From assembly GCF_013523165.1 (NCBI RefSeq), contig NZ_JAAMQI010000007.1:147280-211279 (forward strand): 64,000 bases of DNA, in the 5' to 3' direction. A model generated the notes under the pieces. That model saw nothing but the letters and a program-made list of their open reading frames with translations, had not been told where the DNA came from and made no database searches. Position 1 is the first letter of the stretch; the number at the start of each line of letters is the position of its first letter. Position numbers and translations under genes: made by a program. Shown here one piece after another: positions 20,344 to 28,113 of the stretch. Origin of the DNA: Pseudomonas entomophila. GTDB lineage: Bacteria; Pseudomonadota; Gammaproteobacteria; Pseudomonadales; Pseudomonadaceae.

Positions 20344-21396
20344 TCAGGGAGCCTCGGCTTCACGCTCGAGCAAGGCCCGCTTGCGTTCCAGGCCCCAGCG
20401 GTAGCCACTGAGCGCACCGTCGCTGCGCACCACGCGGTGGCAGGGGATGGCCACGGCGAGTCGATTGGCGGCGCAGGCCTTGGCCACGGCGCGCACGGCC
20501 TTGGGCGCTCCGATGCTCGTCGCGATGTCGCGGTAGCTGACCCGGGCGCCTACCGGCAGCGCACGCAGCGCCTGCCACACGCGTGCCTGGAACGCCGTGC
20601 CGCGGATGTCCAGCGGCAGGTGCAGGCCGAGCGCCGGCTGCTCGACGAAGCCCACCACCTCGGCGACCACGCGCTCGAATGCGGCATCGCCGCCGATCAG
20701 CTCGGCCTGGGCGAAACAGTCCTGCACCTGCCGCAGCAAGGTGTCGGCCTCGTCCGCCAGCCAGATGGCGCAGATTCCCCGTTCGCTCTGCGCGACCAGA
20801 ATCGCGCCCAGGCTGCACTGACCGATGGCGAAGCGCACGGTCGTGCCAGCGCCCTGGCCCTGGACCTGGCGTGGTCGCATGCCCAGGCGCTGCCGAGCCC
20901 TCTCATAGACGCGGCTGCTGGAGCCATAACCGGCCTCGTGGATCGCCTCGGTGACCGACCCCTGACGGGCGATGAGCGCCTGCTGCAGACGCCGTGCCCG
21001 GCACGCGTCGGCATAGGCTTTCGGCGTCAGCCCGGTGTCGGCCTTGAAGCGTCGCTGCACGTGCCCGGCACTCAGGCCGAACCGCTCGCTCAGTGCGTGC
21101 AGACCCAGGGGCACCTCATCGGCCTCGAGCAGCCGACACGCGTCCGCGACCCAGCCTGCCGGCGCCTGCCTGGGCCAGCAGCGCTGGCAGGCTCGGTAAC
21201 CGGCCTGGACGGCGGCGCCGGGATCGTCGAAGAACACCACGTTGTCGCGCCTGGGCGCACGGGCCGCGCAACCGGGCAGGCAGTAGATGCCCGTGCTGAG
21301 CACCGCATAGACGAACTGCCCGGCCGCGGCCTGGTCACGGGTGACGACCGCCTGCCAGCGTTGGTTGTCGGTGGCGTAGGCTGGGAGCGATGGCAT
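20344..21396 (-). CDS. ada: Ada: methylphosphotriester sensor/activator and O6-methylguanine-DNA methyltransferase
   Basis: 350 residues. The N-terminal zinc domain has the four ligand/acceptor cysteines Cys39, Cys43, Cys70 and Cys73 (GIYCLPGC and ACQRC). An AraC-type HTH follows ([29 protein letters not shown]), then a C-terminal alkyltransferase with Cys319 in IPCHRVVRSDG. All catalytic cysteines are present, so it should both repair DNA and act as an inducer. ATG at 21396 has GAGGTG upstream. It follows the AlkA-like glycosylase gene by 111 bp on the same strand; a perfect palindrome CGCATATGCG lies in that gap at 21489-21498. Confidence 0.95.
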   Translation of the reverse strand: MPSLPAYATDNQRWQAVVTRDQAAAGQFVYAVLSTGIYCLPGCAARAPRRDNVVFFDDPGAAVQAGYRACQRCWPRQAPAGWVADACRLLEADEVPLGLHALSERFGLSAGHVQRRFKADTGLTPKAYADACRARRLQQALIARQGSVTEAIHEAGYGSSSRVYERARQRLGMRPRQVQGQGAGTTVRFAIGQCSLGAILVAQSERGICAIWLADEADTLLRQVQDCFAQAELIGGDAAFERVVAEVVGFVEQPALGLHLPLDIRGTAFQARVWQALRALPVGARVSYRDIATSIGAPKAVRAVAKACAANRLAVAIPCHRVVRSDGALSGYRWGLERKRALLEREAEAP

Positions 21397-21507
21397 GCTG
21401 GGCACCTCGAGGCAGTGAGGGTGACAGTCTGGCAGGCCCTGACGGGGTGGACACTCCGATTCTGACGCAGCAATCCGAAAGAAACGCGCGCATATGCGAT
21501 CAGCTAA

Positions 21508-22149
21508 TCAGGCCCGCCACAGGTACCATGCCGCGATGGTGCGGTAAGGACGCCAGGCCTGACCCAGCGCGCGCATCTGCGCAGGGGTCGGCGCCTTGTC
21601 CAGCCCTTTGAGACGGCGGTAGCCCTCGCGCACGCCATAGTCGTCCACCGGCAGCACATCCAGACGCCCCAGCCCGTAGATCAGCAGCATCTCGACCGTC
21701 CAGCGGCCGATGCCTGGCAGCGTGACCAGGCGTGCGACCAAGGCATCGTCGGTCAAGGCCTGGGCCTGTTGCTGGGTCGGCACCTGCCCCGTCAACCGCG
21801 CCTCGGCGAGCGCGTGCAGCGTCGCCAGCTTGCGCGCCGAAAAGCCACAGGCACGCAGGCGCTGCGGGTCGGTCGCGAGCAAGGCCTCTGCACTGGGGAA
21901 GGCGACGTCGGGAAACAGCGCCAGCAATCGACCGAGAATCGCTTCGGCGGCACGCGCATGCAGCTGCTGGTAGGCCACCGACCTGACCAAGGCCTCGAAG
22001 GGCTCACGGTGCACGGTCGCCCGATGCCGGCAGGGGCCAATGGCGGCAATTTGGCGAGCCCAGTCGGCATCCTGCGCGGCCAGGTGCAGGCTGGCCTGGC
22101 GATAGGTATCGTCCACGTCCGGCGCCAGGTCGTGGCCTTGCTCAGGCAT
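21508..22149 (-). CDS. AlkA-like DNA-3-methyladenine glycosylase (HhH-GPD)
   Basis: 213 residues, cytoplasmic base-excision enzyme. The helix-hairpin-helix reads LVTLPGIGRWTVEMLLI, and the catalytic Asp is in DVLPVDDYGVREGYRRL, as in AlkA-type enzymes. It lacks the extra N-terminal domain of E. coli AlkA, which is usual for the short form. The ATG at 22149 overlaps the end of the upstream MFS gene by 8 bp. It precedes ada, so the two alkylation-repair genes are likely co-expressed. Confidence 0.92.
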   Translation of the reverse strand: MPEQGHDLAPDVDDTYRQASLHLAAQDADWARQIAAIGPCRHRATVHREPFEALVRSVAYQQLHARAAEAILGRLLALFPDVAFPSAEALLATDPQRLRACGFSARKLATLHALAEARLTGQVPTQQQAQALTDDALVARLVTLPGIGRWTVEMLLIYGLGRLDVLPVDDYGVREGYRRLKGLDKAPTPAQMRALGQAWRPYRTIAAWYLWRA

Positions 22150-23326
22150 CGCTGCCCTCCCCGGCATCGCTCATCGCGCCCGAGCGCTTGTCGGCACGCC
22201 AGTAGGCCGGCAGCGCTGCGCACACGAACAGGCCGGCCATCGCGGCCAGGGCCATGGGCAGGCCATGGGGCGCCCTGTCCATGGCCATGCCACTGACCAG
22301 CGGGCCGATCAGGCTGCCGACGCCCCAGAGCAGTCCGACACTGGCATTGGCGGTCACCAGGTCGCGCCCCTTGAAGCGCTGCCCGATCAGCACCAGGGCC
22401 AGGGTATAGATCCCCCCCGCCACCGCCCCCAGCAGCATCAGCAGCGGCCAGAGCAGCGCGGGGGTGAGCATCAGCCAGGGCAAGCCAATGCCGATCGCCA
22501 GCACGATCAGGCCACAGGCCAGGTGCAGGCCCGTGCGCTCCACCCGATCGGCCAGCCAGCCCAATGGCAACTGGAACAGCATGTCACCGGCGAACACCAC
22601 GGTCACCATCAGGGCGGCCACGCCGACCGCGAAGCCCAGGCCGGTGGCATACACCGGCAGCAGCGACAGCACCACGGCGTCGAAGAACGAGAAGAACAGC
22701 ACACCGAGGCACAAGGCAGGCGCCACCCGCAGGAAACCGCCCAAGGTGAAGGTTTTGGTGTCGTCGCCTTCATGACGCACCCGGTCGTTCGGCACGGTGA
22801 AGACGATGCACACCAGCGCCAGCAGATAGGCCAGCGAGACGATCGCGATCAGCCAGGGGCCGTGGGCGCCGAGCAGTGCCAGCAAGGCCGGGCCGAGCAC
22901 CTGGAAGCCGGTGAAGCTGGTCGCGTACAGCGCCATGATCTTGCCGCGGTTGCGTTCCGGGCTCAGCTCATTGACCCACGACTCGCCCAGGATGATGGCG
23001 ATGCCCATGCCGAGCCCGAGCGCCAGGCGCAACGCCGCCAGCCAGGCGATCGACGCGAAGCCCCACTCCAGCAGTGCGATGCTCGCCGCGCAGAGGCTGA
23101 AGCAGCCCAGATAGATGACGCGCCGGGTCAGGTAGCGGCAGCAGGCATCGACCAGAAAGGCCGACAGCATCATGCCCGCCGCCGGGATCGCCGACACGAT
23201 GCCGATCTGCAGGGTACTGGCACCGGCATCGAGCAGGCGCAGCGAGACCAGCGGCAAGCTGGCGCCCAGGCTGAACCCGACGACCGAGACGGCGAACAGC
23301 AGGCCCGCCAGCAAACGTGTGTCCAT
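22142..23326 (-). CDS. MFS transporter, unknown substrate
   Basis: 394 residues, about 12 predicted membrane helices in two halves, with a short hydrophilic stretch after helix 6 (NDRVRHEGDDTKTF). The first loop region and the GESWVNELSPERNRGKIMALY segment are typical of the YfcJ/UmaA-like MFS group that carries drugs or sugars; the substrate cannot be told. The ATG at 23326 has a strong GGAGTGGAG upstream. Its stop overlaps the start of the AlkA-like gene, so it may share the alkylation-repair transcript. Confidence 0.85.
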   Translation of the reverse strand: MDTRLLAGLLFAVSVVGFSLGASLPLVSLRLLDAGASTLQIGIVSAIPAAGMMLSAFLVDACCRYLTRRVIYLGCFSLCAASIALLEWGFASIAWLAALRLALGLGMGIAIILGESWVNELSPERNRGKIMALYATSFTGFQVLGPALLALLGAHGPWLIAIVSLAYLLALVCIVFTVPNDRVRHEGDDTKTFTLGGFLRVAPALCLGVLFFSFFDAVVLSLLPVYATGLGFAVGVAALMVTVVFAGDMLFQLPLGWLADRVERTGLHLACGLIVLAIGIGLPWLMLTPALLWPLLMLLGAVAGGIYTLALVLIGQRFKGRDLVTANASVGLLWGVGSLIGPLVSGMAMDRAPHGLPMALAAMAGLFVCAALPAYWRADKRSGAMSDAGEGSDA

Positions 23327-23429
23327 CTCCACTCCTGACGATCGCGGCTGGGGCATCGGCGCCCGCCCGATCCTGATCCTTGGAAGGCGAACGACCGTAA
23401 GCCAGTCCTCCGCCGGGGTCAATCGCCGC

Positions 23430-24641
23430 TCAGCGCTTGCCCGTGGAGGGCAGGAACACCGCCAGCACCCCGAACAATGGCAGGAACGAACACAGGCCAT
23501 AGACGTACTCGATGCCGCGCAGGTCGGCCAGGTAGCCCAGCAGCGCAGCGCCGATCCCGCCGAAGCCGAACATCAGGCCGAAGAAGATCCCGGCGACCAT
23601 GCCGACGTTGCCTGGTACCAGCTCCTGGGCATAGACCACGATCGCCGAGAAGGCCGAGGCGAGGATGAACCCGATGATCAGGCTGAGCACGGTGGTCCAG
23701 AACAGGTCCGCGTAAGGCAGGGCCAGGGTGAAGGGCGCCACGCCGAGGATCGAGAACCAGATCACCGCCTTGCGCCCGATCCGGTCACCGATCGGCCCGC
23801 CAAAGAAGGTGCCGGCCGCCACGGCGCCGAGAAACAGGAACAGGTGCAGTTGCGAGCTGGCCACCGTCACGCCGAACTTCTCGATCAGGTAGAAGGTGTA
23901 GTAGCTGGTCAGGCTGGCCATGTAGAAGTACTTGGAGAACACCAGCAGCCCGAGCACGCCCAGGGCGAGCATGACCCGCTGGCGCGACAGGCCGTGGCTG
24001 GCCTGCTGGCCCTGACGGGCCCTGAACTGGTTGAGGTGGTCCTTGTACCAGCGACGCAGCAGCAGGGTCACGCCGAAGAAGAACAGCCCGGCCAGGCCGA
24101 ACCAGGCCACGTGCGTCTGCCCGAATGGAATCACGATGGCGGCGGCCAGCAAGGGGCCGAACGCCGAGCCTGCGTTGCCGCCGACCTGGAAGCTGGACTG
24201 CGCCAGGCCAAAGCGCCCACCGGAGGCCAGCCGGGCGATGCGCGAGGTTTCCGGGTGGAAGGTCGACGAGCCGATGCCCACCAGCGCCGAGGCCAGCAGG
24301 ATCATCGGGAAGCTGCCGACGAAGGCCAGCATGACGATGCCGACCAGGGTGCACAGCGTGCCCAGGGGCAGCAGGTTCGGATTGGGCCGTCGGTCGGTGT
24401 AGAAACCGACCCACGGCTGCAGCAGCGAGGCGGTGATCTGGAAGGTCAGGGTGATCAGGCCGATCTGGGCGAAGCTCAGGTCGTAGCTGGCCTTGAGCAT
24501 CGGGTAGATCGACGGCAGTACCGACTGGATGAGGTCGTTGATCAGGTGCGCCAGGGCACAGAAGGTGATGATGCGCATCACCAGCGGCTGGGCAGGATTC
24601 GCCGTACCGGTGCTGGCGGTGGAGGTGCTGCTGGTGGCCAT
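23430..24641 (-). CDS. MFS transporter, fosmidomycin-resistance (Fsr) type
   Basis: 403 residues and 12 membrane helices. The N-terminus ITFCALAHLINDLIQSVLPSIYPMLKASYDLSFAQIGLITLTFQITASLLQPWVGFYTDRR is typical of the Fsr subgroup, as is SSTFHPETSRIARLASGGRFGLAQSSFQVGGNAGSAFGPL. Family members export fosmidomycin and other compounds, so efflux is the likely role. A Ser/Thr-rich tail of ~15 residues precedes helix 1. ATG at 24641; the frame is open upstream to 24881 without family sequence. 103 bp separates it from the next MFS gene on the same strand. Confidence 0.88.
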   Translation of the reverse strand: MATSSTSTASTGTANPAQPLVMRIITFCALAHLINDLIQSVLPSIYPMLKASYDLSFAQIGLITLTFQITASLLQPWVGFYTDRRPNPNLLPLGTLCTLVGIVMLAFVGSFPMILLASALVGIGSSTFHPETSRIARLASGGRFGLAQSSFQVGGNAGSAFGPLLAAAIVIPFGQTHVAWFGLAGLFFFGVTLLLRRWYKDHLNQFRARQGQQASHGLSRQRVMLALGVLGLLVFSKYFYMASLTSYYTFYLIEKFGVTVASSQLHLFLFLGAVAAGTFFGGPIGDRIGRKAVIWFSILGVAPFTLALPYADLFWTTVLSLIIGFILASAFSAIVVYAQELVPGNVGMVAGIFFGLMFGFGGIGAALLGYLADLRGIEYVYGLCSFLPLFGVLAVFLPSTGKR

Positions 24642-24843
24642 TGGCGTGGATTCCCGGCGCAGGTGTGGAAGCGGATTATCGGGAATCGAGCGCAGGCATC
24701 GCCACTGTTTTATCGCGTGCGCGGCATCTGGGCGGCGGCGCGTGTCCCCTCTAAGGGGTGCCCGGCCCCGTGCTATTCGTCGGACAGCACCGGCCAGGGC
24801 CGCTAAGCGTTTGAAAGCGTGCAAATTTTTTTGTGCGTGAGTG

Positions 24844-24872
24844 TTGACACCGACAGCGCACGAGGGAATAAT
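24844..24872 (+). promoter_or_regulatory. Near-consensus sigma70 promoter of tRNA-Met
   Basis: TTGACA at 24844-24849, 17-bp spacer, AATAAT at 24867-24872 (6/6 and 5/6). The tRNA begins 10 bp after the -10 element, as expected for a dedicated stable-RNA promoter. Confidence 0.85.
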
Positions 24873-24882
24873 GCGCGCCATT

Positions 24883-24959
24883 GGCTACATAGCTCAGTTG
24901 GTTAGAGCATAGCATTCATAATGCTGGGGTCCGGGGTTCAAGTCCCTGTGTAGCCACCA
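24883..24959 (+). tRNA. tRNA-Met (anticodon CAT, elongator type)
   Basis: 77 nt with encoded CCA at 24957-24959. Acceptor arms GGCTACA and TGTAGCC pair fully, which fits elongator rather than initiator tRNA (the initiator has a mismatched first pair and a three-GC anticodon stem). The anticodon loop TTCATAA carries CAT at 24917-24919, and the T-arm reads GGGTTCAAGTCCC. Own promoter and terminator flank it. IS5-type transposase debris starts about 75 bp downstream. Confidence 0.96.
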
Positions 24960-24965
24960 AATCCG

Positions 24966-25000
24966 AAAAGGGCTTACCGCAAGGTAGGCCCTTTTCTTTT
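24966..25000 (+). terminator. Rho-independent terminator of tRNA-Met
   Basis: AAAAGGGCTTACC (24966-24978) pairs with GGTAGGCCCTTTT (24983-24995) around a 4-nt loop, followed by a CTTTT run. Confidence 0.85.
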
Positions 25001-25034
25001 GCCTAGAAAAGCCGCGTGGCTCAAGCTCACACGA

Positions 25035-25399
25035 CGACTTCTACGCCAGTTGGCGCGCCTGACCTTGAGTGCGCCGATTCCCGAAGACACCGCGACCATG
25101 AGGTTCTGGCATCTGCTGGAGAAGCATCAGCCTGCGGCCGGAATTCTGCAGGTCATCAGCGGCTACTTGCAAGACAAGGACCGGTCGCTGCGCCAAGATA
25201 CCTTCGTCGACGCCACCATCATCCATCCGCGGAGTTCGAACAAGTAGGGCAAGCGCGATCCTGAATGCACCACGTTCACGATACTGCCGCCAACGTCGCA
25301 GACGTTACCCAGGTGGTCAAACGGCTGCACGGCGAGGAGAACGCGGTGTACGCTGACGCCGGTTACATCGAGGTTGAGAAGCGAGAGGAGCACTCTTGA
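25035..25399 (+). pseudogene. Decayed IS5-family transposase
   Basis: Two pieces of one IS5-type transposase can be read. The first (frame ending at the TAG 25244-25246) has APIPEDTATMRFWHLLEKHQ and DTFVDATIIHPRSSNK, where the intact family reads PIPDATTIMRFRHLLEKH and GTVVDATII.A.SSTKN. After the in-frame stop GKRDPE continues; a frame change then gives VHDTAANVADVTQVVKRLHGEENAVYADAGYIEVEKREE from 25265 to the TGA at 25397-25399. About 20-25 residues between the pieces (the MHQTKKGNQWYFGMK region) are deleted, and the N-terminus and the C-terminal catalytic part are missing. No inverted-repeat ends were found. Non-functional. Confidence 0.8.
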
Positions 25400-25716
25400 T
25401 CAACGTGTGGTGACGCGCGCGCTCCAATGCAGTACGCACGACCTCCCCTTAATAGAAAAGCCGGGTATCACTGTCAGTCTTCATGGTGGATACCCTCCTT
25501 GGTTTGGACGCGCATTCGACATCCAAAAACTGGCATAAATGCCAAGCCGCATGGATGGCACTTTATGTCACTGATGGGTGGCTGCCGTGGCTTGCCGTGG
25601 GACGATGAGCTGTCACCGCCGTCGTCACTGGCCCTCTTGTCCTTTCCACTGAAAGACGCCTTGCCGCACTATGCGCGCGGCCGCTCAACCGGGCGGTCGT
25701 CGACAAGGAATCGAGC
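25400..25716. other. Gene-poor stretch between transposase remnant and secreted orphan
   Basis: About 317 bp with no supportable gene. It is less GC-rich than its surroundings in the first half and contains only short chance frames. The last bases include an AAGGAATCG site that serves as ribosome-binding site for the gene at 25717. The stretch probably holds that gene's promoter and more insertion-element debris; no clear -35/-10 pair was identified. Confidence 0.5.
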
Positions 25717-26874
25717 ATGACAAGAACCGCCTTACCGGGCCTCGCTGCCCTCGCCTTCTGCAACCTGACCCTGGCCGACGCGAACATCGACCTGGGTGAC
25801 GCCCAACGCGCCACCCGCCTGTTCGCCTTCCCCAACAACTGCCATGTGATCTGCTACCGCACCTGGACGCTGGAACAGACCGTCGAGCACTACCTGACCC
25901 AGAGCGTGCGTCGCGATGGCTATGCCAACGCGCAGGTGCAGGTCCGCCGGGACCACGACCGGCTCCACGCGGCCATCAGTGAGGTCCCCGCCAGTTATGC
26001 CGAGCCACTGCGCAGGCTGCTCGACAGCGGCGAACTGGCCTATGAGGGCGCCACCCGGTTGAACAAGGATGGCAAATGGTCGTACGACTGGTACCTGTTC
26101 CTGCCGCTGGGCATGGCCTTGCAGCATCGCCGCAGCATCGAACTGCTGCACTTCCCGCCCGACTATTCGCTGACCCAGGCCCAGGACTACCTGCGCTCCA
26201 GCACCACCGACCGCTGGGCCGAGCTGTTGACCTTCAATGGCGTGGAGGCCAGCCAGACACCGGCGTACCAGACCATCATCGACATCGCCCCGATCGCGGC
26301 ACCCGCCAGCGCAGGCGCTGCCCTGGCGGACACCTACGGCTACTTCAAGGACTATCAGGTACGCATGGTCCGCGAGATGACTCTGCAGAGCTCGGCCAGT
26401 CCGTTGCCGATGGTTGCCTTCGGCGCTCCCGTGCATGCCTGGATCGAGCAGCAGTACGGGCCCAAAGTCGGTGTCCTGGACCTGGTCAGCATCAGCCCGC
26501 AACCGGGCGCGCAGGTGCCGGTGCTGGGCGCCAACCACCCCAGTGCGATCTGGTATGCGGCCAACAAGAACAGCCATGGCGGCGATCAGGACGCAGCCGA
26601 TGCAGCGGGCTTGAAGATGATGGGGCAGGACCTGACGGCGGCCTGCTGGCAGGCGGGCATGGGACGCGAGCCACAGGCCGACGCCAGGCAGGCGCTGGAG
26701 GCCTGCTCGACCCAGTGGCAGGTGACGCAGAGAAAGCGAACGTGCGAGCTGTTCTTCCAGACGGTGCGCACGTACACGCCCGCGCAGGCGGCGGCGAAGT
26801 GCAACACCGGCGAGATGACCCGCCGCCTGCGGGACCTGCGCAAGCCGGTCGACGGCGCGCCCCAGGCGTTGTGA
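25717..26874 (+). CDS. Predicted secreted protein of unknown family
   Basis: 385 residues that I do not recognise. A signal peptide is likely (GLAALAFCNLTLADA, cleavage near 20-22; no lipobox). The mature part has six cysteines: CHVIC at 42/46 and four near the C-terminus (AACWQ, EACST, RTCEL, AKCNT), which suggests disulfides in the periplasm or outside. Other visible features are aromatic-rich WSYDWYLFLPLG (about 124-135), MVAFGAPVHAWIEQQYGPKVGVLDLVSI, and no membrane helix after the signal. The ATG at 25717 has AAGGAATCG upstream. The gene stands alone, downstream of tRNA-Met and a dead IS5 transposase, and converges on the carbonic anhydrase gene. Acquisition by transfer is plausible but GC and codon use look like the host. 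Confidence 0.7.
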   Translation: MTRTALPGLAALAFCNLTLADANIDLGDAQRATRLFAFPNNCHVICYRTWTLEQTVEHYLTQSVRRDGYANAQVQVRRDHDRLHAAISEVPASYAEPLRRLLDSGELAYEGATRLNKDGKWSYDWYLFLPLGMALQHRRSIELLHFPPDYSLTQAQDYLRSSTTDRWAELLTFNGVEASQTPAYQTIIDIAPIAAPASAGAALADTYGYFKDYQVRMVREMTLQSSASPLPMVAFGAPVHAWIEQQYGPKVGVLDLVSISPQPGAQVPVLGANHPSAIWYAANKNSHGGDQDAADAAGLKMMGQDLTAACWQAGMGREPQADARQALEACSTQWQVTQRKRTCELFFQTVRTYTPAQAAAKCNTGEMTRRLRDLRKPVDGAPQAL

Positions 26875-26938
26875 CGCGTCTGCCGGCCTCTCGGCGCACG
26901 CCTGCCGCCAGGCCGGCCCGAAAGAAGCCTGAGGGGCT

Positions 26939-26966
26939 GCCGGCCAGAGCCTGGTCCTGGCCGGCA
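26939..26966. terminator. Stem-loop between convergent genes
   Basis: TGCCGGCCAG (26939-26948) and its exact reverse complement (26957-26966) with a 9-nt loop, between the ends of the secreted orphan and the carbonic anhydrase gene. No T-run, but the position suits a shared transcription end. Confidence 0.45.
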
Positions 26967-26970
26967 CGCA

Positions 26971-27624
26971 TCACCCGCTCGTGCCTGCCTCTACCGGCCG
27001 CAACCGGTACTGCGCAGGCACTTGCTCGAGCTTCTCGATGGTGGTGTCCAGGCTCTTCCAGCGGCCATCCTTGATGCCATAGATGCACCCGTGGATCGAC
27101 AGGGGCTGGCCGCGGTGCCAGGCGTTCTGGACGATGCTGGTGTGCGCCACGTTGGCCACCTGTCGGATCACGTTCAACTCGCACAGGCGGTCGACGCGAG
27201 CCTCCTCGCCGTCGAGCGCCGCCAGCTCGCCACGCTTCTCGTAGTACAGGTCGCGAATCGAGCGCAGCCAGCCATCGATCAGGCCGAACTGGCGATCCTG
27301 CATCGCCGCGCGCACGCCCCCGCACCCGTAGTGCCCGGTCACCAGGATGTGCCGGACCTTGAGCACGTCCACCGCGTACTGGATCACCGACAGGCAATTG
27401 AGATCGGTGTGCAGCACCACGTTGGCCACGTTGCGGTGCACGAAGAGGTCGCCCGGCAGCATGCCGACGATCTCGTTGGCCGGCACCCGGGCGTCGGAGC
27501 AGCCGATCCAGAGAAACTCCGGCGCCTGCTGGCGCGCCAGCTTGGCGAAGAACTCGGGGTCACGCGCGTTGATCGCGTCGGCCCAGCGAGCGTTGTTGTC
27601 GATCAGTTCCTGCAAGTCATGCAT
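26971..27624 (-). CDS. can: Beta-class carbonic anhydrase
   Basis: Zinc enzyme interconverting CO2 and bicarbonate, supplying bicarbonate for carboxylases. 217 residues, the normal size. Zinc ligands and catalytic dyad are all visible: Cys42-x-Asp44-x-Arg46 (CSDAR), His98 and Cys101 (HYGCGG). ATG at 27624 with GAGG upstream. A 33-bp gap separates it from rimI on the same strand. Confidence 0.95.
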   Translation of the reverse strand: MHDLQELIDNNARWADAINARDPEFFAKLARQQAPEFLWIGCSDARVPANEIVGMLPGDLFVHRNVANVVLHTDLNCLSVIQYAVDVLKVRHILVTGHYGCGGVRAAMQDRQFGLIDGWLRSIRDLYYEKRGELAALDGEEARVDRLCELNVIRQVANVAHTSIVQNAWHRGQPLSIHGCIYGIKDGRWKSLDTTIEKLEQVPAQYRLRPVEAGTSG

Positions 27625-27657
27625 GGTCGTGCCTCGTCAATGCATCAGGTCATCGGG

Positions 27658-28113
27658 TCAGGCGTCGAACAGGGTGCAGGCCATCACCAGTGCATCCTCG
27701 CGACCACCGGGCGCGGGGTAATAGTCGCGTCGGCGACCGATCTCGTTGAAGCCATAACGTTCGTACAGGCGGTAGGCCGACTGGTTGCTGGCCCGCACTT
27801 CGAGAAAGCATTCCCGCCCGTTCAGTGCCCAGGCCCGTGCCATCAGGTGTTCGAGCAGGCGCAGGCCGAGCCCACGCCCCTGGTTCTCGGGTTTGACGGT
27901 GATGTTCAGCAGGTGCGCCTCGTCGATGATCACGTTGATCACCCCATGCCCGACCTGTTGCTGGCCGTCGAACATCAACCAGACTTCGTACGACTTGAGC
28001 GCATCCTGGAAGATACCGCGGGTCCAGGGATGGCTGAAGGCGGCATATTCGATCTTCAACACGGCATCCAGATCCGCCTCGGTCATCGGGCGGAAACTGA
28101 TCGATTCACTCAT
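27658..28113 (-). CDS. rimI: Ribosomal protein S18 alanine N-acetyltransferase
   Basis: GNAT enzyme that acetylates the N-terminal Ala of S18. 151 residues. The acetyl-CoA loop is NQGRGLGLRLLEHL (RGLGLRLL), followed by LEVRASNQSAYRLYERYGFNEIGRRRDYY, a highly typical RimI region. Starts inside the end of the HolD-like gene (8-bp overlap), the same holD-rimI pairing as in E. coli. Confidence 0.95.
   Translation of the reverse strand: MSESISFRPMTEADLDAVLKIEYAAFSHPWTRGIFQDALKSYEVWLMFDGQQQVGHGVINVIIDEAHLLNITVKPENQGRGLGLRLLEHLMARAWALNGRECFLEVRASNQSAYRLYERYGFNEIGRRRDYYPAPGGREDALVMACTLFDA

Noticed and set aside
24999..25246. An intact 82-codon gene after tRNA-Met
   Set aside because: The frame begins with TTG inside the terminator and matches only the middle of an IS5 transposase, with the rest continuing in another frame; it is part of a pseudogene.
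25717..26874. Conjugation or integrating-element protein (TraU-like)
   Set aside because: The cysteine and tryptophan patterns do not line up with TraU-type proteins, and no other conjugation gene is nearby.
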